Shown here one piece after another: positions 41,970 to 53,550 of a stretch of 64,000 nt of DNA. Origin of the DNA: Caenimonas sp. SL110 (lineage in GTDB: Bacteria; Pseudomonadota; Gammaproteobacteria; Burkholderiales; Burkholderiaceae_C); contig NZ_JANU01000029.1 of assembly GCF_001044395.1 (NCBI RefSeq), positions 1 to 64,000 of the forward strand, in the 5' to 3' direction. Each line of letters begins with the position of its first letter. The first letter of the stretch is position 1. A program made the position numbers and the translations under genes. Under the pieces are notes generated by a model, which saw only the letters and a list, made by a program, of their open reading frames with translations, searched no databases and had not been told where the DNA came from.

Positions 41970-43583
41970 TCAGCGATCCACCAGCATCCGCGTCACGATC
42001 GGCGGTTCATCGGCGATGTGAAACGCGAGCTTGCGATCGCGCAGCGCCACATCGGCCGCCGTCACGCGGTCGAAACGGCGCAGGTGTTCGGTCCAGGATT
42101 CATCGGTGATCTGCTCGACGATGCGGCCGGGCTCGTACAGGTCCTGCAGCACCTGCCAATCGATCGCGCCCTGGCTCACACGGCTTCTGCGGCTTTCCTG
42201 CATCAGGTCCAGAAACTCGGCGGTGCGAGCCGGATGGATGCGGTATTCGATGCTGGTCTGGATACGGCCCTGCGCGGGCGGCGCTTCGGCGTGCGGCACC
42301 TTGAACACATGCGAGGGGGTCAGGTCTTCCTCGATGCCGCGATCGGTCACCAGCCGCTGGGCAATCGCCATCAGGATGACGCTGGAACCCGCTGCGATGC
42401 CGATGCTGTCGTGGATGCTGGTCATGTCCGCGACCTTGCCCCACAGCGCCGCGCCCGCCGCGGTCGAGCCCATGAGTGCCATCTGGTAGATCGACATGCC
42501 GCGCGCCCGCACCCAGTCTGGCAGGCCCATTTGCGCGGCGACAGTGAGCGAATTGGCAACCGTGATCCAGGCCACGCCGGCGACGATCATGCCGGGCACG
42601 GCGAAGTAGATGCTGTTGGCGAAACCGACGACCAGCATGGCGGCGGCCTGAGTGGCCGTACCGGCAAACACGAGCGTCTGCAGCGGCAACCATTTGCGCA
42701 GGGTTGGCATGTTGAGCGCCGCGACGATGGCACCTGCTCCCATCGATGCGAGCAGCACCGTGAACGTGCCTGCCTGTCCGCCGGGCAGGCTGCGTGCCAG
42801 CAACGGCAGCAGGGCCAGCAAGGCGGTCGAGTGAAGAAAGAAAAGCGCGATACGGATGAGCACTGCGCGCATGCGCCCGGACTGCCAGACGTATTGAACG
42901 CCGACCCGCATCGCGCTGGTGAGACGTTCGCGCCCGAGCGGACTCTCCTTGTGTTCGCGTTTCCATCGCATGATGACGATGCCTGCGCCGATGGACAGGA
43001 TGGCGTTCAACCCGAACACCCAGGCCGGATTGGCGAAGCTCGCAATCAACGCGCCCGCCACCAGCGGCCCGATGATGCGCGACGCATTCATCGAGACGCC
43101 GTTGAGCGCCAGCGCCTGCGGTAACTGCGTGCGTGAAACGACCTCGGGCACCACGGCCGCAAACACCGGCCAGCGCAGCGCCAGCCCCACGCCATTGGCG
43201 AATGTGAGAGCCAGCAAAAGGCCTGGCGTCATCCAGCCCATCACGAGGACCGTGCAGGTGATGGTGGCAATGGTTGCGACCCAGAACTGGGTCAGCATCA
43301 GGAATCGCCTGCGGTCCAGGATGTCCGCGAGCGCGCCGCTGGGCAGGCCCAGAAGAAAAACGGGCAGTGTCGATGCCGACTGAACCAATGCCACCCACAA
43401 GGGCGATGGAGCAAGCGACGTCATCAGCCACGCGCTGGCCACGTCGTTCATCCACATCGTGGTGTTGGCTGCCAGCCAGGTCAGCCACAACATGCGAAAT
43501 ACCGGTGAGCGCAGCGGACCGAACGCGGTGATCTTGTCGTCGGCGGACCGGGCCTTGGGTGTTTCTGGATTGACTTCGGGCAT
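41970..43583 (-). CDS. MFS transporter with C-terminal antibiotic-biosynthesis-monooxygenase-like domain
   Basis: The 537-residue protein has a 12-helix major facilitator domain of the DUF894/EntS-like type (about 25-420; [13 protein letters not shown] is the A-motif loop). A soluble C-terminal extension of about 110 residues follows ([40 protein letters not shown]), whose pattern matches the dimeric ABM/EthD-like fold. The extension may regulate transport or process the substrate. It lies 20 bp after the protease gene and 28 bp before the enolase-family gene. Confidence 0.85.
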   Translation of the reverse strand: MPEVNPETPKARSADDKITAFGPLRSPVFRMLWLTWLAANTTMWMNDVASAWLMTSLAPSPLWVALVQSASTLPVFLLGLPSGALADILDRRRFLMLTQFWVATIATITCTVLVMGWMTPGLLLALTFANGVGLALRWPVFAAVVPEVVSRTQLPQALALNGVSMNASRIIGPLVAGALIASFANPAWVFGLNAILSIGAGIVIMRWKREHKESPLGRERLTSAMRVGVQYVWQSGRMRAVLIRIALFFLHSTALLALLPLLARSLPGGQAGTFTVLLASMGAGAIVAALNMPTLRKWLPLQTLVFAGTATQAAAMLVVGFANSIYFAVPGMIVAGVAWITVANSLTVAAQMGLPDWVRARGMSIYQMALMGSTAAGAALWGKVADMTSIHDSIGIAAGSSVILMAIAQRLVTDRGIEEDLTPSHVFKVPHAEAPPAQGRIQTSIEYRIHPARTAEFLDLMQESRRSRVSQGAIDWQVLQDLYEPGRIVEQITDESWTEHLRRFDRVTAADVALRDRKLAFHIADEPPIVTRMLVDR

Positions 43584-43603
43584 CAGGGTTCAACAGTGAG
43601 CGG

Positions 43604-44266
43604 CTAGTAGCGCCGCTCCAGCACCATCTGGTCGTTGCTGCGCGTCATCTGGAAACGCGACAGGAAGCTGTTGCCCAGCAGCACGTACGGCATGCTGGTC
43701 GGCAGGATGGCCGCTTCGACACCGCGGACTTCCACGTCACCGACCCGAACCGAATCGAGCTGGACGCGCCAGACGTTCACCACGCCATTGGCCGTGCCCA
43801 CGCGGCCCTGTTGCCCGGAGGCCTTGTAGTTGATGCCCAGGCGATCCGCGTCCGATGCCCCGAGCGCGATGGTGGTCGCGCCGGTATCGACGACGAAATA
43901 AACGGCCTTGCCGTTGACCGCGCCTTGCGAGTAGAAGTGCCCACCGTTGCCCGCCGTCAGGACGATCTTTGAACCCGTGGCACGACTGGGGCCTGTGCCG
44001 CCGACGCTGGCCGGCGCTTCACCGACTCGCAGCGTCCGGCGCTGCCCCTTGATGTCCACCACGGCTTCATCGCCGGAAGTGGAAATCACCTTCACGCCCA
44101 TGTGCGTGTCACCGGGTGCCACTGACCTGGGCGCTGCGCCATCGACGATCAGCAGCGCCTTGTTGCCGAGCATGCCCTGCAGCGCAACGGCCTGGGCGAA
44201 CGCGCCGGTGCAGACCATGCCGGTCATGCATGCGAAGGTGGCCGCTGCGGCGCGGAGCCGTTTCAT
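43604..44266 (-). CDS. Clan AA retropepsin-like aspartic protease, secreted
   Basis: The 220-residue protein starts with a Sec signal (MKRLRAAAATFACM... to GAFAQ). A PilZ/SH3-like N-terminal region (about 30-85) precedes a single retropepsin domain: YFVVDTGATTIALG (catalytic Asp about residue 127), GRVGTANGVVNVWRV and LLGNSFLSRFQMTRSNDQMV. This is the TIGR02281-like family, which must dimerise to form the active site. Its substrates are unknown. It lies 12 bp downstream of yajQ. Confidence 0.88.
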   Translation of the reverse strand: MKRLRAAAATFACMTGMVCTGAFAQAVALQGMLGNKALLIVDGAAPRSVAPGDTHMGVKVISTSGDEAVVDIKGQRRTLRVGEAPASVGGTGPSRATGSKIVLTAGNGGHFYSQGAVNGKAVYFVVDTGATTIALGASDADRLGINYKASGQQGRVGTANGVVNVWRVQLDSVRVGDVEVRGVEAAILPTSMPYVLLGNSFLSRFQMTRSNDQMVLERRY

Positions 44267-44278
44267 GGGTGCGATCTT

Positions 44279-44764
44279 CTAGTCGCGGAAGTTGTCGAAG
44301 GAAAGCGGCACATCGTCGATTTCCGAGCGGATGAGCGCCATGGCCGCCTGCAGGTCGTCGCGCTTGGCGCCGGTGATGCGCACCGCGTCGCCCTGGATGG
44401 CGGCCTGCACCTTCATCTTGCTGTCCTTGATGAGCCGGGTGATCTTCTTGGCCTGCTCGGTCTCGATGCCGCTGCGCACCTTGAGCACCTGCTTGACCTT
44501 GTCGCCGCCGATCTTCTGGACGTCGCCCTTGTCCAGGAAGCGCACATCGACGTTGCGCTTGACCAGCTTGGCCGTGAGGATGTCCTGCACCTGGCTGAGC
44601 TGGAAGTCGGCGTCGCCAAAGACGGTGATGTCTTTTTCTTTCAGTTCGAGCGCGGCGGAGGTTCCCTTGAAGTCGAAACGCGTGGCGATCTCTTTGGCGG
44701 CGTTCTCCACCGCGTTCTTCACTTCCACCATGTTGGGTTCGCAGACTGTGTCAAAAGATGGCAT
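44279..44764 (-). CDS. yajQ: YajQ-family nucleotide (cyclic di-GMP)-binding protein
   Basis: The 161-residue protein is typical of YajQ/UPF0234: [36 protein letters not shown] and a C-terminal [19 protein letters not shown]. The two ferredoxin-like half domains are complete. Some members bind cyclic di-GMP and regulate transcription together with LysR proteins. The start is divergent from murB, leaving 44 bp between the two start codons, so the promoters overlap. Confidence 0.95.
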   Translation of the reverse strand: MPSFDTVCEPNMVEVKNAVENAAKEIATRFDFKGTSAALELKEKDITVFGDADFQLSQVQDILTAKLVKRNVDVRFLDKGDVQKIGGDKVKQVLKVRSGIETEQAKKITRLIKDSKMKVQAAIQGDAVRITGAKRDDLQAAMALIRSEIDDVPLSFDNFRD

Positions 44765-44808
44765 GTTCTTACTCGTTTTGCTCTCTGTGCAGATGCGACA
44801 ATTCTCCC

Positions 44809-45849
44809 ATGATCGTGGAGCAAAACGTACCCCTGCAGGCGCACAACAGCTTTGGCATTGTCGCGAAAGCGCGCGCGCTGGTGCGAGTGCGCAGCCAGGA
44901 CGATGTCCAGCAGCTGCTGGCCGACCCCGAGCATGGTCCGGCGCCCAAGTTTGTGCTGGGCGGGGGCAGCAACATCGTCATCACCGGCGATGTGAAGCCC
45001 GTGGTGCTCAAGGTTGAGGTGCTGGGCCGCCGCCTGGTCGATGAATCGCCGCGTGCCTTCATCGTGGAAGCTGGTGCGGGCGAAAATTGGCACGATTTCG
45101 TGACCTGGACGCTGGAGCAGGGCTTCGACGGCCTGGAGAACCTGGCCCTCATTCCCGGCACGGTGGGTGCATCGCCGGTGCAGAACGTGGGCGCGTACGG
45201 GGTCGAGCTGCAGGACCGCTTCGAGTCGCTGGACGCCATCGACCTGGTGACTGGCAAGACATTCACCCTGGACGCCGCGCAGTGCGCATTCGGCTACCGG
45301 GATTCGGTGTTCAAGCACGTCGCGGCCAAGGAGGGCGATTTCGGCCTGGCTGGCCGCGCGATGATCCTGCGGGTGCGGTTTCGGTTGCCGCGTCCCTGGA
45401 AGCCGGTGCTCGGGTACGCCGACATCGAACGAAAGATGCAGGAAACCGGCATCCAGGAGCCGTCCGCCCGTCAGGTCTATGAGTGGGTCTGCGCCGTTCG
45501 CGCTGCCAAGCTGCCCGACCCGCGCGTCATCGGCAACGCAGGCAGCTTCTTCAAGAACCCCACGGTCTCGCCCGACCAGTGCCAGGACATCATCGCGCGC
45601 GAGCCCAATATCGTTCATTACCCGATGGCCGACGGCACGGTGAAGCTGGCGGCGGGCTGGCTGATCGATGCCTGCGGCTGGAAAGGCAAATCGGTGGGCA
45701 ATGCGGGTGTTTACGAGCGGCAGGCGCTGGTGCTGGTCAACCGGGGCGGCGCGACCGGCGGTGAGGTCGTGACGCTGGCGCGGGCCATCCAGACCAGCGT
45801 GTATGAACGCTTTGGCATTCGACTGGAGCCTGAACCTGTCGTGGTCTAG
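44809..45849 (+). CDS. murB: UDP-N-acetylmuramate dehydrogenase MurB
   Basis: MurB reduces UDP-GlcNAc-enolpyruvate to UDP-MurNAc with FAD and NADPH. From ATG 44809 the product is 346 residues, a type I (E. coli-like) length. FAD-binding [11 protein letters not shown] (about 51-61), [16 protein letters not shown] (about 118-133) and GSFFKNP with the active-site Ser are all present. Extra upstream codons to 44758 lie in the promoter region shared with yajQ and are excluded. tamA starts nine bases after the stop. Confidence 0.95.
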   Translation: MIVEQNVPLQAHNSFGIVAKARALVRVRSQDDVQQLLADPEHGPAPKFVLGGGSNIVITGDVKPVVLKVEVLGRRLVDESPRAFIVEAGAGENWHDFVTWTLEQGFDGLENLALIPGTVGASPVQNVGAYGVELQDRFESLDAIDLVTGKTFTLDAAQCAFGYRDSVFKHVAAKEGDFGLAGRAMILRVRFRLPRPWKPVLGYADIERKMQETGIQEPSARQVYEWVCAVRAAKLPDPRVIGNAGSFFKNPTVSPDQCQDIIAREPNIVHYPMADGTVKLAAGWLIDACGWKGKSVGNAGVYERQALVLVNRGGATGGEVVTLARAIQTSVYERFGIRLEPEPVVV

Positions 45850-45858
45850 GCCGTCCGC

Positions 45859-47676
45859 ATGAGGCTCCAGCTGCACTGGGCGCAGTCGTGCGTTGTCGCG
45901 TTGGGCCTGTCGCTGTCGCTGGTGGGCGCAGCCCATTCGCAGGCCTCCAGCGAAGCCGCCCGCCCTGCATTCGCTATCGACGTTCGCGCGCCTGCACCGA
46001 TCAAGTCCCTGCTCGACCGCCACCTGGAGCTGCGCCGCTACCGCGAAGTGACCGACCTGGACGACACCGAGCTCGCGCGCCTGATCGTGATGGCCGAGCG
46101 CGATGTGCGCGAACTGGTGGGCACGCTCGGTTACTTCGACCCGAAGATCGTGGTCCGGCGCGATGAAGCAACGCGTGCCAGTCCGCTGATCGTGATCGAG
46201 GTCGAGCCCGGAAAGCTCACCCAGGTCAGCGAGGTGAAGATCGAATTCGAAGGCGATGTCGCGCAATCGGCCGACGCTGAAGTGACGCGCCAGCGCGATG
46301 AGATACGGGCCGGCTGGCGTTTGCCGATCGGTCAGCGGTTCACGCAGGAAAGCTGGGACCAGGCCAAGAGCACCGCCTTGCGCCAGTTGATGGCGCGCCG
46401 TTACCCGGTCAGCCGCATCAGCTACAGCCTGGCCGATATCGATGCGCCCAATTCACGCGCCGGGCTCGGCCTCAAGCTCGATTCGGGGCCGCCCTACCGT
46501 CTGGGCGAGATGGTGGTGACGGGCGTGGAGCGCTACGACCCGGTCCTCGTGCCGCGCCTGGCGCGCCTGCCCGTTGGAAGCATCTATGACCAGGAAGCGC
46601 TGGTTCAGGCGCAATTGCGACTGGCCGGCAGCGGCTATTTCGATTCCGCGTTCATCCTGCTGGATACCGAAGGCGACCCCAAGGCCGCGCCGGTGCAAGT
46701 CACGGTTCGGGAAGCGCCCCTGCACAAGCTCGTGCTGGGACTGGGTGTTTCGACCGACAGCGGGGCCCGGGGCTCGGTGGAGTACCGCAACAACCGCGTG
46801 CCGGTGATCGGCTGGCGTGCGGTCACCAAATTGCAGCTCGAACGCAAGTCGCCCTTCGTCGAAACGGAGTGGACGGCGGTACCGGATGCCGATGGCTGGC
46901 GCTGGGGTGTGCTGGCGCGGGCCGAGCGCGTGGATGACGGCGTGCTGGTCACCCACGGCCAGAAGCTGCGGGTCGGTCGCACCTGGGTGGGCGACCATAT
47001 CGAACGCAATGTGTATGCGCAGTACGAGCGCGCCAATGTGCGGGCCGCTGCGGGCGCGGCCACGGCTATCCCGGACAACGGCGACGGCACGGCCATCAGC
47101 GCCAACTACGTCTGGACGGGGCGCTATTTCGACCGCATGCCGTATCCGACCCGCGGCTATGGCGTCGGTTTTGAATTGGGCGGTGGCCTGACGCTGACCG
47201 GAAGCCGCAGTCCCTTTCAGCGCACGCTGGTTCGCTGGCTGGGTGTGCGTCCCTTGCAGTCCGGGCGTTTGCAACTTCGGGCAGAGGCGGGGGCGGTGAT
47301 TGCCAAATCGACAGCGAACGTGCCGGCGTCGCAGCTGTTTCGCACCGGCGGCGACACGACGGTGCGTGGCTACGGCTACCGCGAAATCGGCGTCGAGCGT
47401 CCGGGGAACGTCGTGGGGCCGGGGCGCTACATGGCAGTGGGCAGCGTCGAATGGCAGCAACCCATCAAGCGCGGCGGCCTGGCCACCGAATGGGAAAGCG
47501 CCGTTTTCATTGACGGTGGTGCTGTGAGCGATCGCATCGGCGGCATGAAACCGGTGTTCGGCGTGGGCGCAGGCGCGCGCTGGAAGAGCCCGTTGGGGCC
47601 GCTGCAAGTGGATCTGGCTTACGGCATCCAGCCAAAGAAATTCCGGCTGCACTTCAACCTGGGAGTGACGTTTTGA
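45859..47676 (+). CDS. tamA: Translocation and assembly module protein TamA
   Basis: TamA is an Omp85-family outer-membrane barrel that works with TamB in envelope biogenesis. The 605-residue protein has a signal peptide (to AAHSQA), about three POTRA-like domains (35-270) and a C-terminal 16-strand barrel. The conserved loop-6 motif appears as RTGGDTTVRGYGY. The ending FRLHFNLGVTF is a typical barrel terminus with final Phe. The stop overlaps the tamB start. Confidence 0.92.
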   Translation: MRLQLHWAQSCVVALGLSLSLVGAAHSQASSEAARPAFAIDVRAPAPIKSLLDRHLELRRYREVTDLDDTELARLIVMAERDVRELVGTLGYFDPKIVVRRDEATRASPLIVIEVEPGKLTQVSEVKIEFEGDVAQSADAEVTRQRDEIRAGWRLPIGQRFTQESWDQAKSTALRQLMARRYPVSRISYSLADIDAPNSRAGLGLKLDSGPPYRLGEMVVTGVERYDPVLVPRLARLPVGSIYDQEALVQAQLRLAGSGYFDSAFILLDTEGDPKAAPVQVTVREAPLHKLVLGLGVSTDSGARGSVEYRNNRVPVIGWRAVTKLQLERKSPFVETEWTAVPDADGWRWGVLARAERVDDGVLVTHGQKLRVGRTWVGDHIERNVYAQYERANVRAAAGAATAIPDNGDGTAISANYVWTGRYFDRMPYPTRGYGVGFELGGGLTLTGSRSPFQRTLVRWLGVRPLQSGRLQLRAEAGAVIAKSTANVPASQLFRTGGDTTVRGYGYREIGVERPGNVVGPGRYMAVGSVEWQQPIKRGGLATEWESAVFIDGGAVSDRIGGMKPVFGVGAGARWKSPLGPLQVDLAYGIQPKKFRLHFNLGVTF

Positions 47677-50600
47677 AGGGCGGAGTGCGCAAGGCGCTTC
47701 GCATCGCGCTGATGTCGCTCGCGGGCCTGTTTGGCTTGTTGGTGGCGGCAAGCGCGTTTCTGTGGTGGTGGGCCGGGACACCCGCTTCGCTCGACTGGGC
47801 GCTGGAGCGGGCCGCGCGCTGGCAGGCGTTGCAGATCGAGGGCGCCAGCGGATCGCTGCGCACCGGGCTGAAGGCCAGGCGCCTGCGTTGGGAGCGTGAA
47901 GGGCTGGTGCTGGAGGCGCGCGCTGCCGAACTGGCCTGGCAGCCGCTGTCGCTCATGCGCGGCACCCTGCGGCTGGACTACCTGCGCGCGGGTCATTTGC
48001 TCATCGATGACAAGCGCCCGCCAACGCCGCCCATCGTGCCGGTTTCGCTGGCCTTGCCGCTGCGGGTGGAGATCGCGCAGGTGCTGCTCGGCCAGCTTGA
48101 ATTCAAGAGCGCCGCCAACACGATCGAGGTCTCTCACGTCACCGGCACCTACAGCTTCGACAACGTCTATCACCAGGTCAAGCTCGACCGGCTGCGGTGG
48201 CAGGGCGGCCTGTACTCGGGCGAGGGCCGGGTCGGGGCGCAGGGCAAGCTGCCGGTGCTCGCGCTGCTGCAAGGGCGGCTCGATGCCGCAGTGCCCGGCG
48301 GTCAGGCGCAGCTGCCTTTGTCCTTCAATGCGCGCATCGAAGGGCCGGTCGCGGACATGCGCGCGACGGCGCAACTGCAAACCGGTTCGGGTGCAAGCGC
48401 CGCAACCGGTGCTGCAGCTTCGGCTACGGCCCGGATCACGCCCTGGGGCGCGCAGCCCTTGCCAGAGGCGCACGCCGATTTCGCAAGGCTGGACCTGCGC
48501 CTGCTGTGGGCACAGGCACCGCACACGTCGCTGTCAGGCAAGCTCGATGTGCGTCCCGCCTCTGCGGGCACGTGGGCCATGGAGGTGGAGGCGACCAATA
48601 CGCTGGCCGGCCCCTGGGACAAGGAGCGCGCACCGGTCGAGCGCATCGTGGCCAGCGGTGAATGGCGCAAGGGTGGGCAGGCGGTGATCCGTGCGCTGGA
48701 AGCGACCGTGGGTGGCGGCGAAGTGCGCGCCAAAGGCGCATGGGCCGGCGCCGATGGCTGGACCGTGGATGGCACGCTTTCCAGCGTCGATCCTGCTGCG
48801 CTTCATGGGGCGCTGGCGTCGTTGCCGGTCAGTGGCAAGGCAACGCTGACGGGCGAGGGCAAGGCGATCGGGTTTGATGTCTCGCTCGCGGCCGATGGCG
48901 CATCTTCGACCAGGAGCCGCGCGCGAAATGGCAGCGCCAAAGTCCCGGAAAAAGGACCCGACAAGGACGCCGTCAAAAGCAACGAGATCGCAGCGGCGGC
49001 GGCAGCGCTGGAGCTGCGTTCTGCTGCAGCCAGGGGGCGGTGGAACAGTGGCGCGCTTTCTTTGGCCTCGCTGGAAGTGGTTACGTCGGATGCCAGGCTA
49101 CAGGCCAGCGGCGACATGGTGCTGGAAAGCCGCTCCGGTAGTGGGCGGGCCGAACTCAAGGTGCCAGGGCTGGTCGCGAGCGTGCAGGGCAAGCTGTCCG
49201 CGGCCAGCGGCGGCGGCACGATCAGCGCGAGCGCCGCCGATCTCGCGCAGGCGGCGCGATGGCTGCAACGGCTTCCAGGCGCTCCGGCCGTGCTGGCGCA
49301 GGTGGCCGCAGGCCGGGCCGAGGCACGGGCCGAGTGGCAGGGCGGCTGGCGCGATCCGGCGGTGCAGGCCAAGGTCGATATCGCGCAACTCGATTGGCGC
49401 AGCGCGCAGACGGCTTCGTCCTCAACCGCGCCGCCTGCCACCTCACCCACCACGCCACCCACCGGCTGGACCGTGCGCGACACGACGGCCACGCTCAACG
49501 GCCGGCTCGCCGACGCGGCCCTGCAGGTACGCGGGCGTGCTGAATCGGGACAGAGACGCATCAGTCTCGAGCTGTCAGGTCGCGGCGGCAAGCGTGGCGC
49601 ACCGGGCGCGCCCGGCGATTGGTTTGCACAGGTCGCATCACTGGGTGTGGTGGGCAGCGACCCGGCAGCGGGCGCGGGCAACTGGACCTTGAAGACGGCC
49701 CGTCCGTTCGATGTGCGGTGGTCGCAGGGAACGCTGGATGCGAGCGCAGGCGAAGCATTGCTAGGCGCACCTCGAAGCGTCGGCGGCGTGGGCTCGGCGA
49801 CGATCACCTGGGACCCCGTTCGCTACGGGCGCGGCGAGCTCAAGACGACAGGGCGCATCAAGGGCCTGCCGCTTGCATGGATCGAACTGGTCGGCGGACC
49901 CCAGCTGCAGGGAACAGCGTTGGCCGGCGACATGGTGTTCGACGGGTCGTGGGACGCCGCGCTCGGGGCGACGCCTCGCATTCGCGCGTCGCTGGAGCGC
50001 GCCAGCGGTGACCTCACGGTGCTGGCCGAGACCGTCGATGGGGCTGCCACGCGGGTCAAGGCCGGCGTGCGCGAGGCGCGGTTGTCGGTTGAGAGTCAGG
50101 GCGAAATCGTGACTGCCGTGCTGCGCTGGGACAGCGAGCGCGGCGGCACCGCTGATGCGCGGCTGCAAAGCCGCCTGTCGCAAGGCGGTGCGGCCGGATG
50201 GTCGTGGCCCGCGGAGGCACCGGTCAGCGGCACGGTTCGCGCGCAGCTTCCGCGTATTGGCGTGTGGTCATTGCTCGCGCCGCCTGGCTGGCGACTGCGT
50301 GGCTCACTCGGTGCGGACCTGACGGTGAGCGGCACGCGGTCGGCTCCCCAGATGGCCGGCACGCTGGCCGCCGACGATCTGGCGCTTCGCTCGGTGGTGG
50401 ACGGAATCGAGCTGCAGGGTGGACGTCTGCGCGCGCACTTCGAGGGGACCCGGCTGGTCGTCGACGAATTCCGTCTTCGCGGACCCGGCGACAACGGCGG
50501 GACCCTGGTGGCCACCGGCGAGGGCCGTTGGACCAGCGAGGGCTTGCAGACACAGCTCACCGCCGAAGTGACCCGGCTGCGCGCGAGCATCCGGTCGGAT

Positions 50601-51515
50601 CGGCAGGTGACAGTGTCGGGAAAGATCACCGCCTCGCGCGATGCCAAAGGCACGATCGTCAACGGAACATTGAAGGTCGATCAGGCGCTCATCGTGCTGC
50701 CGGATGAGACAGCGCCACGCCTGGGCGACGACGTGGTGGTGCGCGGGGCAGGGGGGCCGATTCTTCGCGCCGAGGCGCGCGCCCTGCAGCAGCCCACCGG
50801 CGCAAAGCCGCCCTCGCAGGAGCTGACGCTGGACGTCAATCTGGAGCTGGGCGACAACCTTCGCGTGCAGGGCCTGGGCATTGACACGCGGCTGCGTGGG
50901 CAGTTGAAGCTCACCGGCCGTTCGGTGGTGCAGCCGCGCCTGACAGGTGTGATCACCACCTCTGGCGGCGAGTACCAGGCGTACGGCCAGCGACTGAACA
51001 TCGAGCGGGGCGTCATCAGGTTCACCGGCGCTGCCGACAATCCGTCGCTCGACATTCTGGCGATCCGGCCTAACCTGGTGCAGCGTGTCGGGGTGTTGAT
51101 TTCGGGCTCGGCGCTTTCACCGTTCGTGCGTCTTTATGCAGAGCCCGATTTGCCCGAAGCTGAAAAATTGTCGTGGCTCGTGACGGGCCGCGCTGCGCCT
51201 TCGTCGGGCGCGGAGACGGCGCTGGTGCAGCAAGCCGCGATCGCGTTGCTGGCCAATCGTGCGGGCGGCAAGAAGGGATTGGCGGCGTCGCTGGGGCTGG
51301 ATGAAGTTTCGTTTCGCCGTGATGCAGCGGGCGCACCTGCGATCGCGCTGGGCCGTCGGTTCGGGACCAACTTCTATGCAGCGTATGAACGCAGCATTTC
51401 GGGGGCGCTCGGCACGCTGTTCATCTTCTACGACATCACGCGCCGGATCACCGTGCGCGCGGAGGCGGGCGAGCGCACGGCAGTGGATTTGATCTTGACG
51501 TTCTCGTTCGATTGA
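47673..51515 (+). CDS. tamB: Translocation and assembly module inner-membrane protein TamB
   Basis: The 1280-residue protein has one N-terminal transmembrane helix (IALMSLAGLFGLLVAASAFL), a long beta-rich periplasmic body and a C-terminal DUF490/TamB domain (about 900-1280; for example TGVITTSGGEYQAYGQRLNI, LSWLVTGRAAP, FGTNFYAAYE). TamB bridges inner and outer membranes and is linked to lipid transport and protein assembly. The start is TTG at 47673, overlapping the tamA stop (TTGA). GTG at 47685 is the alternative. A basic, Ser-rich patch (about 410-435) interrupts the repeats. Confidence 0.92.
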   Translation: MKGGVRKALRIALMSLAGLFGLLVAASAFLWWWAGTPASLDWALERAARWQALQIEGASGSLRTGLKARRLRWEREGLVLEARAAELAWQPLSLMRGTLRLDYLRAGHLLIDDKRPPTPPIVPVSLALPLRVEIAQVLLGQLEFKSAANTIEVSHVTGTYSFDNVYHQVKLDRLRWQGGLYSGEGRVGAQGKLPVLALLQGRLDAAVPGGQAQLPLSFNARIEGPVADMRATAQLQTGSGASAATGAAASATARITPWGAQPLPEAHADFARLDLRLLWAQAPHTSLSGKLDVRPASAGTWAMEVEATNTLAGPWDKERAPVERIVASGEWRKGGQAVIRALEATVGGGEVRAKGAWAGADGWTVDGTLSSVDPAALHGALASLPVSGKATLTGEGKAIGFDVSLAADGASSTRSRARNGSAKVPEKGPDKDAVKSNEIAAAAAALELRSAAARGRWNSGALSLASLEVVTSDARLQASGDMVLESRSGSGRAELKVPGLVASVQGKLSAASGGGTISASAADLAQAARWLQRLPGAPAVLAQVAAGRAEARAEWQGGWRDPAVQAKVDIAQLDWRSAQTASSSTAPPATSPTTPPTGWTVRDTTATLNGRLADAALQVRGRAESGQRRISLELSGRGGKRGAPGAPGDWFAQVASLGVVGSDPAAGAGNWTLKTARPFDVRWSQGTLDASAGEALLGAPRSVGGVGSATITWDPVRYGRGELKTTGRIKGLPLAWIELVGGPQLQGTALAGDMVFDGSWDAALGATPRIRASLERASGDLTVLAETVDGAATRVKAGVREARLSVESQGEIVTAVLRWDSERGGTADARLQSRLSQGGAAGWSWPAEAPVSGTVRAQLPRIGVWSLLAPPGWRLRGSLGADLTVSGTRSAPQMAGTLAADDLALRSVVDGIELQGGRLRAHFEGTRLVVDEFRLRGPGDNGGTLVATGEGRWTSEGLQTQLTAEVTRLRASIRSDRQVTVSGKITASRDAKGTIVNGTLKVDQALIVLPDETAPRLGDDVVVRGAGGPILRAEARALQQPTGAKPPSQELTLDVNLELGDNLRVQGLGIDTRLRGQLKLTGRSVVQPRLTGVITTSGGEYQAYGQRLNIERGVIRFTGAADNPSLDILAIRPNLVQRVGVLISGSALSPFVRLYAEPDLPEAEKLSWLVTGRAAPSSGAETALVQQAAIALLANRAGGKKGLAASLGLDEVSFRRDAAGAPAIALGRRFGTNFYAAYERSISGALGTLFIFYDITRRITVRAEAGERTAVDLILTFSFD

Positions 51516-51529
51516 GCCCGCGCCTGCTT

Positions 51530-51717
51530 GTCATTGCGGGCTTGACCCGCAATCCACCGCGCACCGGCGACGGCTGTTGAAGTCATGGATTGCGGATCAA
51601 GTCCGCAATGACAGTGCAAGAAGGGCTGTCATGCCGGACTCGATCCGGCATCCACCGCGAAGCGGCGACTGCGCTCGATCCACGATGGATTGCGGATCAA
51701 GTCCGCAATGACAGCCG
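51530..51717. repeat. Mosaic intergenic repeats between tamB and argG
   Basis: Four blocks alternate: GTCATTGCGGGCTTGACCCG with GCAATCCACC (51530-51560), the GGCGACGGCTGTTGAAGTCA unit (51566 onward), GTCATGCCGGACTCGATCC with GGCATCCACCGCGAAGCG (51628-51668), and ATTGCGGATCAAGTCCGCAAT at 51687-51707. They separate two convergent genes and may help transcription stop. No gene is seen in these 204 bp. Confidence 0.85.
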
Positions 51718-51719
51718 AG

Positions 51720-53120
<1,401 letters not shown>

Positions 53121-53438
53121 CTAACCGAAGTGACAGATGTAGTGATAGGCCTGTGCGACCTTGATGTCGAAGCTGCTGTTGGCCGGGACGCTGAACTTGT
53201 CGCCGGGGCCGGAACTGAGCCAGTTGTCGGAGCCCGCCAGCTTGTATTCGCAGGCACCTGCCACGCATTCCATGATCTCGGCCGCGCCGGTCTTGAAGGT
53301 CAGCTGCGAGGGGAGCACGACGCCGACAGATTTTTTGGTGCCGTCAGCCAGCGTGATGCTGTGGCTGACGCACTTGCCGTCGAAGTACACGTTGGCCTGG
53401 GTGGAAATCTCGGCCTGGGCAATAGTCGATGTAGTCAT
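53121..53438 (-). CDS. ppnP: Pyrimidine/purine nucleoside phosphorylase PpnP
   Basis: The 105-residue protein is the single cupin of the PpnP (YaiE/DUF1255) family, which phosphorolyses several nucleosides. ANVYFDGKCVSHSITLADG, KSVGVVLPSQLTFKT and the C-terminal VAQAYHYICHFG are the family landmarks. The length is normal. It is 63 bp upstream of argG on the same strand. Confidence 0.92.
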   Translation of the reverse strand: MTTSTIAQAEISTQANVYFDGKCVSHSITLADGTKKSVGVVLPSQLTFKTGAAEIMECVAGACEYKLAGSDNWLSSGPGDKFSVPANSSFDIKVAQAYHYICHFG

Positions 53439-53495
53439 CGGCCAATTTTAGCTGTCGCCCCGCGAGGGCCTTCACTCCTGCCGCCCCCATGCAAA

Positions 53496-53517
53496 ACGGG
53501 CGACCGAAGCCGCCCGT
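53496..53517 (-). terminator. Rho-independent terminator of the glycine-zipper gene
   Basis: On the minus strand ACGGGCG (plus 53511-53517) pairs with CGCCCGT (plus 53496-53502) around an eight-base loop GCTTCGGT and is followed by TTTGC. It starts 34 bp after the stop of the 2TM protein gene and precedes ppnP. Confidence 0.65.
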
Positions 53518-53550
53518 CATGTGTCCCGCGCTGCGCGGTGCCGCCCTGGC

